From NCBI GenBank assembly GCA_045591925.1, contig JAZNTW010000017.1:96558-160557 (forward strand): DNA of 64,000 nucleotides, written 5' to 3'. The translations under genes were made by a program, and so were the position numbers. Each line of letters starts with the position of its first letter. The first letter of the stretch is position 1. The stretch is from Firm-04 sp045591925 (lineage in GTDB: Bacteria; Bacillota; Clostridia; Oscillospirales; Ruminococcaceae). Under the pieces are notes generated by a model. The model saw only the letters and a program-made list of their open reading frames with translations. It was not told the DNA's origin and searched no databases. Positions 8,822 to 16,320 of the stretch are shown in pieces.

Positions 8822-9538
8822 TTATTTGGAATAACGGTTGATAATGCGTGTATCTGCGCTGTTATCCTCCGGATTGATATAGCGGACGAACAGAGAAATC
8901 TTGTTATCCGGATTCAGATTCTCCCAGAGGAGCTTCGTGAATTCTTCAATATCATTCGGAATGGAAACGAGCTTCGGCTCGCCGGTATAGCTCGGCAGCG
9001 GATTGCCGTCACCAACATAGGTGTGGATGAAATGACCCTGACCTGCGAGCGGATTTTCATAGGTGTAGGTGAAGCGCTGGCAGGATTCGGGATTGCCCTC
9101 TGCACTCTTGAGAATGGAGAGCGCATAGTTGAAGCCGCCCTTTTCGCAGCGGATGATACCGGAAATACGGGGTGTATAGTTCGGTGCGTCCGGCTCAAAT
9201 TTACGTGCGCGGAGACCCTGCTCAAAGGTGAACTGATGGTCGAGCGCATCATAGATCGTGTCGGTCTGATCGCCGTTTGTCACGATGGTCTTATTGCCGA
9301 GTACGCGCACCGGCGAATAGATAATCAGCGAAGGATCGGTACATTTGGATTCGTCATATGCCTGCGTTTTGAGACCTTCTCCATCCGGAACAAAAATGCG
9401 GTTGCGAGAATTTTCACTTCTTCCCATGATGAAATATGCAGCAACAGCGTGTTTTCCATCTTCGGTGCGGCCGAGGATAATGCCTCTGCCCGGATAACTG
9501 TTGTTCTGCAATTCCTGTGCAAGTGATATCATAGCCAT
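8822..9538 (-). CDS. purO: IMP cyclohydrolase, PurO family
   Basis: 238 aa protein resembling the PurO-type IMP cyclohydrolase first described in archaea, which closes FAICAR to IMP. Seen: the N-terminal 'NSYPGRGIILGRTEDG' followed by 'YFIMGRSENSRNR' and 'SLIIYSPVR', typical of the family. Its presence beside a transformylase-only PurH makes the pathway complete at this end. ATG 9538 has AGGAGG 8 bp upstream; a second in-frame ATG lies two codons later. No known PurH cyclohydrolase domain is present in the window. Confidence 0.85.
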   Translation of the reverse strand: MAMISLAQELQNNSYPGRGIILGRTEDGKHAVAAYFIMGRSENSRNRIFVPDGEGLKTQAYDESKCTDPSLIIYSPVRVLGNKTIVTNGDQTDTIYDALDHQFTFEQGLRARKFEPDAPNYTPRISGIIRCEKGGFNYALSILKSAEGNPESCQRFTYTYENPLAGQGHFIHTYVGDGNPLPSYTGEPKLVSIPNDIEEFTKLLWENLNPDNKISLFVRYINPEDNSADTRIINRYSK

Positions 9539-9573
9539 AATGATTTCCTCCTGAATGAATAATGATTGACAAT

Positions 9574-9608
9574 GCCTTTGCGTGAAAGGCGTATCGCTGC
9601 AAGCAGCG
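9574..9608. other. Tandem intercistronic stem-loops
   Basis: Two adjacent hairpins after the purN stop: GCCTTT/AAAGGC (9574-9590, loop gcgtg) and CGCTG/CAGCG (9595-9608). They lie before the purO SD and have no U-tract. Confidence 0.6.
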
Positions 9609-9610
9609 TG

Positions 9611-10243
9611 TTATTTCGCAATGGAAACGATGTCGTCCGCAACAGAGAGCTTGTCCTCGCAGAACAGCCGAACCGCCTCCGGCAGAATATGCCATTCCGC
9701 TTGCTCCATCACGCGCTTTTGCAGTGTTTCGGGCGTATCACCCTGTTCGATTGCAACAGCCTTTTGCAAAATGATCGGGCCGCCATCGCAGATTTCCGTC
9801 ACGAAATGCACAGTCGCACCCGTAACCTTGACGCCCTTTTTCAGTGCTGCCTCATGAACATGAAGTCCATAGTAGCCTTTTCCGCAGAAGCTCGGAATCA
9901 GCGCCGGATGTACGTTTATAATCCGATTCGGATATGCGCGGCAGATGCTTTCATCGAGAATGGTCATAAAGCCAGCCTGAACGATCAAGTCTGCCTGCTC
10001 TGCCTGAAACGCATCGAGCATCGCGGCACTGTAGGCTGCGAGATCCGGATAATCCTTTCGTGCAATGACGCGCGTAGGAATATTTGCTTTTTCGGCGCGC
10101 TCCAGCGCAAATACGCCTGCCTTTGAGCTGATGACACAGGTGATCTCACCGCCGCCAAGCTCGCCGCGGCTCTGCGCGTCAATCAACGCCTGCAAATTGG
10201 TGCCGCCGCCGGACACCAGAACGACTATTTTTTTGTGTGCCAT
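9611..10243 (-). CDS. purN: Phosphoribosylglycinamide formyltransferase
   Basis: 210 aa GAR transformylase using 10-formyl-THF (step 3). Seen: KIVVLVSGGGTNLQAL at the N-terminus, the catalytic region 'IINVHPALIPSFCGKGYYG' (family N-x-H-P) and the loop Asp in 'VTEICDGGPIILQ'. SD GGAGG before ATG 10243. It follows purM after an 80 bp gap that holds a strong stem-loop. Confidence 0.96.
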   Translation of the reverse strand: MAHKKIVVLVSGGGTNLQALIDAQSRGELGGGEITCVISSKAGVFALERAEKANIPTRVIARKDYPDLAAYSAAMLDAFQAEQADLIVQAGFMTILDESICRAYPNRIINVHPALIPSFCGKGYYGLHVHEAALKKGVKVTGATVHFVTEICDGGPIILQKAVAIEQGDTPETLQKRVMEQAEWHILPEAVRLFCEDKLSVADDIVSIAK

Positions 10244-10282
10244 ATGGCACCTCCGTTATGACTCATGATTTACGATTCCATA

Positions 10283-10310
10283 GCGTATTGCCGCAGCTTG
10301 GGCAATACGC
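10283..10310. other. Intercistronic stem-loop between purM and purN
   Basis: GCGTATTGCC and GGCAATACGC form a perfect 10 bp stem with an 8 nt loop, 13 bp beyond the purM stop. No U-tract follows, so it is more likely an mRNA stability or processing structure than a terminator. Confidence 0.65.
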
Positions 10311-10323
10311 CTGCAATCTGCTT

Positions 10324-11370
10324 TTATTCGATGATAACGCCCTGATCGCCATCCACCAGCTCACCGAGCACATAAGCGTGTTCGCCGGCTGCATTCAGAA
10401 TCGAAACTGTTTTGTCGGCGTCCTCAGCTGCGACAGATGCGATCATGCCAACGCCCATATTAAAGGTATTGAACATATCGCGCTCCGGAATGTTTCCGGT
10501 ACGTGCAATCAAATCGAAAATCGGGAGAATCTGTACATTGCTGCGCGGAATTCTTGCAGTGATGCCATCCGGCAGACTGCGCGGAATATTCTCATAGAAG
10601 CCGCCGCCGGTGATATGGGAAATCGCCTTAACATTGACCTGCTCCAGCAGCGAAAGAATCGGCTTTACGTAGATTCTGGTCGGTGTCAGCAGGCATTCAC
10701 CGAGTGTTGTGCCGTTATCTGCAAAGTGACGGGCGAGGTTCTGCTCGCTGACCGTAAAGACCTTGCGAACCAGCGAGAAGCCGTTGGAATGCACACCACT
10801 TGAAGCAAGCGCGATCAGAACGTCGCCTGCTTTCTGCGTATCAGGCTTGAGGAGCTTTTTGCGATCGACAACGCCGACGGTAAAGCCGGCAAGATCGTAG
10901 TCGTCATCGGGCATCATGCCGGGATGCTCTGCGGTTTCGCCGCCGATCAGCGCACAGCCTGCCTGTACACAGCCCTCTGCAACACCCTCAACGATGGTTG
11001 CGATTTTTTCGGGATAGTTCTTGCCGCAGGCGATGTAATCGAGGAAGAACAACGGCTTTGCACCGCAGCAAATGACATCGTTGACGCACATTGCCACGCA
11101 GTCAATACCGATAGTATTGTGTTTATTCATCAGCATTGCAATCTTGAGCTTCGTGCCGACACCGTCTGTACCGGAAACCAGAACCGGCTCCTCCATGCCC
11201 TTGAGATCGGGCAGGAACAGTCCGCCAAAGCCGCCGATGCTGTCAATCGCGCCGGCAGTCTTGGTTTTTGCAACGTGCTTTTTCATCAATTCAACAGCCT
11301 TGTAGCCAGCGGTAACATCCACGCCAGCTTTTGCATAGCTCTCAGAAAAACTATTTTTTTCGTTTGCCAT
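10324..11370 (-). CDS. purM: Phosphoribosylformylglycinamidine cyclo-ligase
   Basis: 348 aa AIR synthetase (step 5), ATP-dependent. Seen: 'SYAKAGVDVTAGYKAVELMK' at the N-terminus, 'SGTDGVGTKLKIA', 'CGAKPLFFLDYIA', 'ALIGGETAEHPGM' and 'ITGGGFYENIPR', all family landmarks. SD AAGGAG 8 bp before ATG 11370. Adjacent to purN, the usual pairing. Confidence 0.97.
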   Translation of the reverse strand: MANEKNSFSESYAKAGVDVTAGYKAVELMKKHVAKTKTAGAIDSIGGFGGLFLPDLKGMEEPVLVSGTDGVGTKLKIAMLMNKHNTIGIDCVAMCVNDVICCGAKPLFFLDYIACGKNYPEKIATIVEGVAEGCVQAGCALIGGETAEHPGMMPDDDYDLAGFTVGVVDRKKLLKPDTQKAGDVLIALASSGVHSNGFSLVRKVFTVSEQNLARHFADNGTTLGECLLTPTRIYVKPILSLLEQVNVKAISHITGGGFYENIPRSLPDGITARIPRSNVQILPIFDLIARTGNIPERDMFNTFNMGVGMIASVAAEDADKTVSILNAAGEHAYVLGELVDGDQGVIIE

Positions 11371-11391
11371 TCAAAAAACTCCTTACTATAC

Positions 11392-11405
11392 GGGCAAAGC
11401 TGCCC
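11392..11405. other. Short intercistronic stem-loop
   Basis: GGGCA/TGCCC with a four-base loop, 14 bp beyond the stop of the metallo-beta-lactamase-fold gene and before the purM SD. Confidence 0.45.
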
Positions 11406-11419
11406 CTGATTGGTCAAAT

Positions 11420-12157
11420 TCACATAAAGAGACTGATACCATATCCGAGAATACAGCAGAGCAACACGAGCGGAATCAAAAGTAAATACTGTCTGATCAT
11501 CAGACGATTATATACCGTATCGCAGATATCGGTTTCAATACCGGCAGCCACTCCCGCACAGAATTCTTTCGGTGCATTTTTGCCGCCAAGCAGCGCGCCA
11601 TAATGAACCGGAATGACGGTATGCGGCTGAATCTGATTGGTCATCTCTGCCGCCTGCCTTGCATTCATCGTATACATTCCGCCGCTGACCGGCAGCATCA
11701 GAATATCGCATGGAACAGCACTGCTTTCCGGCGTAACATCCGTATCGCCGGTAATATAAATACGCGTTTCACCGAGCGTCAGCACATAGCCAACCCAGTT
11801 CATCATTTTCATATGCGTGAAATTGCCCTTATTATAAGCGGCGATCGTTTCCACCGGAATACCGCAGAGCGTCAGATTCTGTGCGGGCAGAACAGCCACC
11901 GGCGTCTTTCCGGTACACAGCTTTACAAGCTTCGCGATACTTTTCGGCGCTGCGATGACGGTATCAGCCTGCAACAGCTTTTTGATATCCTTCGGGGAAA
12001 AGTGATCAAAATGCGGATGCGTAATGAGAATCAGGTCTGCATCATGCGGCGCGTTTGCGATATTGATTGGATCAATATAAACAACCTTTTCGCCGCGGAT
12101 GCAGATGCTGCTATGTGTATTGACGCTGATCTGATTGCGTATTTCCCTTGAAAACAT
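11420..12157 (-). CDS. Metallo-beta-lactamase-fold hydrolase with C-terminal membrane anchor
   Basis: 245 aa. The metal-binding HxHxDH appears as H47-P-H49-F-D51-H52, with further candidate ligands in 'YITGDTDVTPE' and 'VIPVHYG', as in UlaG-like hydrolases. The last 25 residues are hydrophobic (LLLIPLVLLCCILGYG), giving a tail anchor that is unusual for UlaG proteins. The start is ATG 12157 (GGAAGGAG upstream), 26 bp after purF; a longer frame to 12214 overlaps purF without an SD. The substrate is unknown; position between purF and purM suggests a link to phosphoribosyl metabolism, which is inference. Confidence 0.82.
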   Translation of the reverse strand: MFSREIRNQISVNTHSSICIRGEKVVYIDPINIANAPHDADLILITHPHFDHFSPKDIKKLLQADTVIAAPKSIAKLVKLCTGKTPVAVLPAQNLTLCGIPVETIAAYNKGNFTHMKMMNWVGYVLTLGETRIYITGDTDVTPESSAVPCDILMLPVSGGMYTMNARQAAEMTNQIQPHTVIPVHYGALLGGKNAPKEFCAGVAAGIETDICDTVYNRLMIRQYLLLIPLVLLCCILGYGISLFM

Positions 12158-12183
12158 GATTACTCCTTCCGATAGAAAGCGGA

Positions 12184-13584
12184 CTATTCTTCTCCGGTAA
12201 AGCAGTATGTGCATAAAGAATCCGGATCAATACCGACTGCCTTTTTGACATCTGCCAGCAGATGATATTTCAGCGAGGTGAAATTCAGTCTGCGTGCAAT
12301 CTGCTCGACCATTGCGTGATAGCGTTCGGTATTGTCGGTGCAATATTCCTTGAGATAACGATCATCGCCGTCAAAATCGCGGACAACCTGCCGTGCAATC
12401 AAATCCATATCGGATTTGCTCGGCGAGAAATTCAGATATTTGCATCCGAACATAGAAGGCGGCGAGGCGGAACGGATATGCACCTCTTTTGCGCCGTTGT
12501 TATACAGAAAATCTACGGTATTGCGCATCTGCGTACCGCGCACAACGGAATCGTCGAGGAACAGCAGCTTCTTTCCGCGGATGAGCTGTTCGACCGGAAT
12601 CAGCTTCATATGCGCAGTCATATCGCGGATGGACTGCTTTGCCGGTGTAAAGCTGCGAACCCAAGTCGGGGTATATTTGATAAAGGGACGCGCAAACTGG
12701 ATGCCGCTTTCATTTGCATAGCCGATTGCGTGGCCGTTTCCGGATTCCGGTACGCCGGCAACATAATCGACATCAATGCCCTTGTCGCGTCTTGCGAGCA
12801 GCGCACCGCAGTTATTGCGCATGATTTCGACGTTCACGCCCTCATAGCACGAGGTTGTGTAGCCGTAATACAGCCACAAAAATGCGCAGATTTTCATTTT
12901 CTTATTCGGCTGCTTGAGCGTTTCACAGGAATCGGGTGTCAGGAAAACAATCTCGCCCGGTCCCAGGTCACGGTCATAGCGATAGCCGAGATTCATATAG
13001 GAAAAGGATTCAAATGCTGCGCAGTAAGCGCCCTCCTTATGACCGAGAATCAGCGGTGTTCTGCCGAGATAATCACGTGCGGCATACAGCCCGTCCTTGG
13101 TCATGAGCAGCAGCGTCATAGAGCCGCTGATTCGTTTTTGTGCATAGCGGATACCCTCTGCGATCGTATCGCACTGATTGATGAGCGATGCAACCAGCTC
13201 ACTCTGATTGAGCTGACCGCCGCTTTGCTCATTGAAGTGACCGCCCTTGGAAATGATGTCCTCAACAAGCTCTTCTGCGTTGTTGATTCTGCCGACGGTT
13301 GTGAGGGCATAGCTTCCAAGATGGGAGCGAACCATTACCGGCTGCGGATCGGTATCGCTGATACAGCCAATGCCCATATTGCCGTGCATCGTGTCCATAT
13401 CATCACCGAACTTTGTCCGGAATGGTGCGTTTTCGATGTTATGAATGGCGCGCTGAAAGCCGGTTTCCGGCGAATAAATCGCCATACCGCCTCTGCGTGC
13501 GCCGAGATGTGTGTGGTAATCTACTCCGAAGAATAGGTCAGCCGTAATGTCCGTTTTGGACACCGCGCCGAATATACCGCCCAT
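12184..13584 (-). CDS. purF: Amidophosphoribosyltransferase-like protein lacking glutaminase residues
   Basis: 466 aa, full PurF layout: Ntn-type glutaminase domain (1 to about 225), phosphoribosyltransferase domain with PRPP loop LLFLDDSVVRGTQ (340-352), and C-terminal CTYC. Canonical PurF uses Cys next to the start Met as nucleophile; here the protein starts M-G-G-I-F-G. The HxRYST glutamine-site motif reads GIGCISDT (71-78) and the oxyanion Asn-Gly motif reads VGRINN (97-102). Cys233, 381, 458 and 461 match the spacing of Fe-S ligands in Bacillus-type PurF. The synthase half thus looks intact and the glutaminase half inactive, implying ammonia-dependent phosphoribosylamine synthesis (inference). 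SD GGAGG before ATG 13584. Confidence 0.9.
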   Translation of the reverse strand: MGGIFGAVSKTDITADLFFGVDYHTHLGARRGGMAIYSPETGFQRAIHNIENAPFRTKFGDDMDTMHGNMGIGCISDTDPQPVMVRSHLGSYALTTVGRINNAEELVEDIISKGGHFNEQSGGQLNQSELVASLINQCDTIAEGIRYAQKRISGSMTLLLMTKDGLYAARDYLGRTPLILGHKEGAYCAAFESFSYMNLGYRYDRDLGPGEIVFLTPDSCETLKQPNKKMKICAFLWLYYGYTTSCYEGVNVEIMRNNCGALLARRDKGIDVDYVAGVPESGNGHAIGYANESGIQFARPFIKYTPTWVRSFTPAKQSIRDMTAHMKLIPVEQLIRGKKLLFLDDSVVRGTQMRNTVDFLYNNGAKEVHIRSASPPSMFGCKYLNFSPSKSDMDLIARQVVRDFDGDDRYLKEYCTDNTERYHAMVEQIARRLNFTSLKYHLLADVKKAVGIDPDSLCTYCFTGEE

Positions 13585-13609
13585 AAACTTCCTCCGATTG
13601 CTAAAAAGT

Positions 13610-13657
13610 TTCTCTGCGGATCAGAGAATCGGCTGCGCTGCGGGAATGCCGCAGCGC
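13610..13657. other. Two stem-loops between purC and purF
   Basis: GCGCTGCGG/CCGCAGCGC (13635-13657, 9 bp stem) lies 6 bp beyond the purC stop; TTCTCTG/CAGAGAA (13610-13628) follows. In the minus-strand direction the second is followed by AC and five T, a weak terminator-like arrangement that could attenuate readthrough into purF. Confidence 0.6.
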
Positions 13658-13663
13658 TTCCGC

Positions 13664-14383
13664 TTATGCGTTTTCCTTGAGACGCTTCATGATCTCCTGA
13701 TACGCTTCCTCAACGCCGCCCATATCTCTGCGGAAACGGTCTTTGTCGAGCTTTTCGTGTGTGGTGGAATCCCAGAAACGGCAGGTATCCGGCGAAATCT
13801 CGTCTGCAAGCACAATTTGATCGTGGAATCTTCCGAATTCAATCTTGAAGTCGATCAGATCAATGTTCAGCTTCTTGAAGAACTCGACCATGAATGCGTT
13901 GACCTTGAATGCGTACTTTGCGATCGTGTCGATTTCTTCCTTTGTTGCCAGACCGAGTGCCAGCGCATAGTAATCGTTGATGAACGGATCGTGCAGCTCA
14001 TCGTTCTTATAGCTGAATTCGAGAATCGGGGTCAGCAGCTGTTTGCCTTCCTCAACGCCCATTCTTTTGGAGAAGCTGCCGGCTGCAACATTGCGGATAA
14101 TAACCTCCAGCGGAACAATCGAAACCTTCTTGACCAGTGTTTCACGCTCAGAAAGCTCCTCGACAAAGTGTGTCGGAACGCCCTCTTTTTCGAGCAGCTG
14201 GAACATAACGTTTGTCATCTGGTTATTGATGACGCCCTTGCCCTTGATGGTGCCTTTTTTCGCGCCATCGCCTGCGGTTGCATCGTCCTTGTAATCGACG
14301 ATTACGAGGTCAGGATCGCTGGTTGAAAAGACCTTCTTTGCCTTGCCCTCATAGAGCTGTTCACCTTTGGTTACATTTGCCAT
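13664..14383 (-). CDS. purC: SAICAR synthetase
   Basis: 239 aa phosphoribosylaminoimidazole-succinocarboxamide synthase (step 7; CAIR + aspartate + ATP). Seen: 'LYEGKAKKVFSTSDPDLVIVDY' at the N-terminus, 'VPLEVIIRNVAAGSFSKR', 'IDFKIEFGR' and 'LADEISPDTCRFWD'. Normal bacterial length. SD AGGAGG before ATG 14383. Confidence 0.97.
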   Translation of the reverse strand: MANVTKGEQLYEGKAKKVFSTSDPDLVIVDYKDDATAGDGAKKGTIKGKGVINNQMTNVMFQLLEKEGVPTHFVEELSERETLVKKVSIVPLEVIIRNVAAGSFSKRMGVEEGKQLLTPILEFSYKNDELHDPFINDYYALALGLATKEEIDTIAKYAFKVNAFMVEFFKKLNIDLIDFKIEFGRFHDQIVLADEISPDTCRFWDSTTHEKLDKDRFRRDMGGVEEAYQEIMKRLKENA

Positions 14384-14419
14384 TGTATTTTCCTCCTAAA
14401 ATTTGGTTCACATATGGAT

Positions 14420-14437
14420 TTGCGGAATACTCCGCAA
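14420..14437. other. Intercistronic stem-loop upstream of purC
   Basis: TTGCGGA/TCCGCAA with a 4 nt loop, 11 bp beyond the stop of the DUF6440-like gene. Confidence 0.55.
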
Positions 14438-14448
14438 TGTTCGGCAGA

Positions 14449-14667
14449 TTATTCGTTGAGCAGCGGTGTGCCGTCCACGTCCAGCAGGGGCGTCAGCGGA
14501 CAGTCATTGCCCGGCTTTGTCAGATAGCTGACACCGCTTACCCTGTCTGTAATCATATACAGTTGCATTCCGCCGAGCAGATAGCTTCGCAGCACAAAGC
14601 GATCCTCTCCCTGCGGTACTTCTCCTGTCGTTCCAAAAAAATCCTGCATTTCCTTTAAGATACTCAT
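14449..14667 (-). CDS. Small protein, probable DUF6440 family
   Basis: 72 aa, soluble. The C-terminal half 'MQLYMITDRVSGVSYL' and 'PLTPLLDVDGTPLL' resembles small DUF6440 proteins (T/S-GV-x-YL ... LTPLLD-x-DG-x-P), recalled from memory. It is not PurS, despite the similar size and location. GGAG precedes ATG 14667. It sits between purE and purC, so cotranscription is likely. Function unknown. Confidence 0.65.
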   Translation of the reverse strand: MSILKEMQDFFGTTGEVPQGEDRFVLRSYLLGGMQLYMITDRVSGVSYLTKPGNDCPLTPLLDVDGTPLLNE

Positions 14668-14694
14668 AAAATGTCTCCGTTATAGATTATGATT

Positions 14695-15192
14695 TTACAG
14701 TTCTGCGATCTTTTCCTGTAAAGCTGCGTCCTTTTTCTGCACGCCTGTAATCATCTCTGCCTTGCGAGCTTTGAGCTGTGCGGCGAGATTTTCGTCAGAG
14801 AGTGCCAGCATCTGCACCGCAAGAATTGCTGCATTCTTTGCGCCGTCAACGGCTACTGTTGCAACCGGAATTCCGGTCGGCATCATGACCGTTGCAAGCA
14901 GAGCGTCCAGGCCGTCAAGCTGTGCGCCCTTGCAGGGAATGCCGATGACCGGCAAAGTGGTGTGTCCTGCGATGACGCCGGCAAGATGTGCTGCCATGCC
15001 TGCTGCACAGATAATCACACCAAAACCGTTTTTCTCCGCATTTTCAGCGAAATCCGCAGCAAGTGCGGGCGTTCTGTGCGCACTCATAACGTGTGCCTCA
15101 AACGGTACACCAAAGCCTTTCAGCTCTGTGAGCGCACCCTTTACGACAGGAAAATCACTGTCGCTGCCCATGATAACTGCAACCTTTTTCAT
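14695..15192 (-). CDS. purE: N5-carboxyaminoimidazole ribonucleotide mutase
   Basis: 165 aa class I PurE (step 6b). Seen: 'VAVIMGSDSDFPV' at the N-terminus, 'HVMSAHRTP', 'VIICAAGMAAHLAGVIAGHTTLPVIGIP' in short pieces, and 'DALLATVMMPTGIPVATVAV'. No purK is visible next to it. SD AAAGGAG, 10 bp before ATG 15192. First pur gene of the block; only 41 bp separates it from the upstream WG-repeat gene, with no clear promoter in that gap. Confidence 0.96.
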   Translation of the reverse strand: MKKVAVIMGSDSDFPVVKGALTELKGFGVPFEAHVMSAHRTPALAADFAENAEKNGFGVIICAAGMAAHLAGVIAGHTTLPVIGIPCKGAQLDGLDALLATVMMPTGIPVATVAVDGAKNAAILAVQMLALSDENLAAQLKARKAEMITGVQKKDAALQEKIAEL

Positions 15193-15233
15193 ATGGAAAT
15201 GACTCCTTTCAGAGAATAAAATAGATTCCTTGA

Positions 15234-16280
15234 TCAGAGGATTCCGGCAGCAGACATCTGCGAATCCCGAAATCCTGTATATATCAACGCGCCGGATGCG
15301 TTCCGTGTCAGTGTGAGCAGCATAGATGTGTGAATGGTTTCGGCAATGCCGCTCTGATTCTGATATTTTTCCTGTATCTGACGGTTTTCCGAGAGATTGT
15401 ATTTGCTGTTCATGACCTGATATTTCACCTGCATTTGCACCAGATAGGAGGGTAGCCCCTCTGTTTCAAGCGGCTTGATGCGGCTGATTTCCGCGGATAC
15501 AAGCCGGCAGGAATCATAACGGGCTTCAACGCAAATCTCATGGCTGGTTTCCGGTGACAGCAGCGTATCGTCCGGCTGCTGCTTGGTCACAAAGAGATAG
15601 CGCAAATAGGCTGCTGACGTTTCACCGATATCGGAAAGCGTTTCGACAGACGGTAATTTTTTCAGCTCCATCTCATCGAGATTCATGGTCAGCGTATGCA
15701 GCCCGACCGGATATGCGGTTTGCCAATCCGTCCATTCGATCTGCTGATTGCGCAGGATGCCTTTTTGACTGCCTTTTTCGGCTTCAAGCAAGAGTGTGCC
15801 TTCCTCGTAGGAATAGGATTCCCATGCTTGATCCGACCAACGCGTGCCATCTGCATGATACAGATGATAATATGTTTTGTTTTGCTCCGTGAAGGAGGCG
15901 ATCCAGAGATCGGAATTGGAGGCGGCAACCGGTACGATCGACTGGTAGATAAACGGAACGAGCTGTTCGCCGTTTGTTCGGATCATGCCGATCTGATCAT
16001 ACTTGCTGTCGCTGGGGCGCGCAATCAGAACGGAATCGCTCATGATGCGTAAAAAGCCCCATGTCGGTTTGATCAGCACTCTGCCGTTTGCATTGACAGC
16101 GCCCCACAAACCGTCTGTTCCCTCAATCAGAGAGACTGCGCTTCTGTTTTCGACAGGCTGTGTTTCCTGTTCCGGCTGCTTACCTGTCGGGGAAGCAAGA
16201 CGAAAGCTGATGATCGCGGTACTCAGAAACAGTACAGCAGCCAGCAGCGCAAAGATCAGCAGCTTCGTGCGGCTGTTCAT
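15234..16280 (-). CDS. Membrane-anchored WG-repeat-like protein
   Basis: 348 aa. One N-terminal transmembrane segment (about 7-27), then an extracellular domain. Residues about 52-135 have WG-repeat character ('GLWGAVNANGRVLIKPTWGF', 'IGMIRTNGEQLVPFIYQSI'). The rest is a beta-rich region of unknown family. AAAGGA precedes ATG 16280. It is 40 bp downstream of the acidic-tailed glycosyltransferase and likely its operon partner. Confidence 0.72.
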   Translation of the reverse strand: MNSRTKLLIFALLAAVLFLSTAIISFRLASPTGKQPEQETQPVENRSAVSLIEGTDGLWGAVNANGRVLIKPTWGFLRIMSDSVLIARPSDSKYDQIGMIRTNGEQLVPFIYQSIVPVAASNSDLWIASFTEQNKTYYHLYHADGTRWSDQAWESYSYEEGTLLLEAEKGSQKGILRNQQIEWTDWQTAYPVGLHTLTMNLDEMELKKLPSVETLSDIGETSAAYLRYLFVTKQQPDDTLLSPETSHEICVEARYDSCRLVSAEISRIKPLETEGLPSYLVQMQVKYQVMNSKYNLSENRQIQEKYQNQSGIAETIHTSMLLTLTRNASGALIYTGFRDSQMSAAGIL

Positions 16281-16320
16281 AGGCGGTATTCCTTTCCGTA
16301 TTGTTCAGACCGGACGCCGC

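Noticed and set aside
14449..14667. PurS assignment for the small gene between purE and purC
   Set aside because: Size and position fit, but the sequence has none of the PurS features and resembles DUF6440 instead; purL/purQ are also absent.
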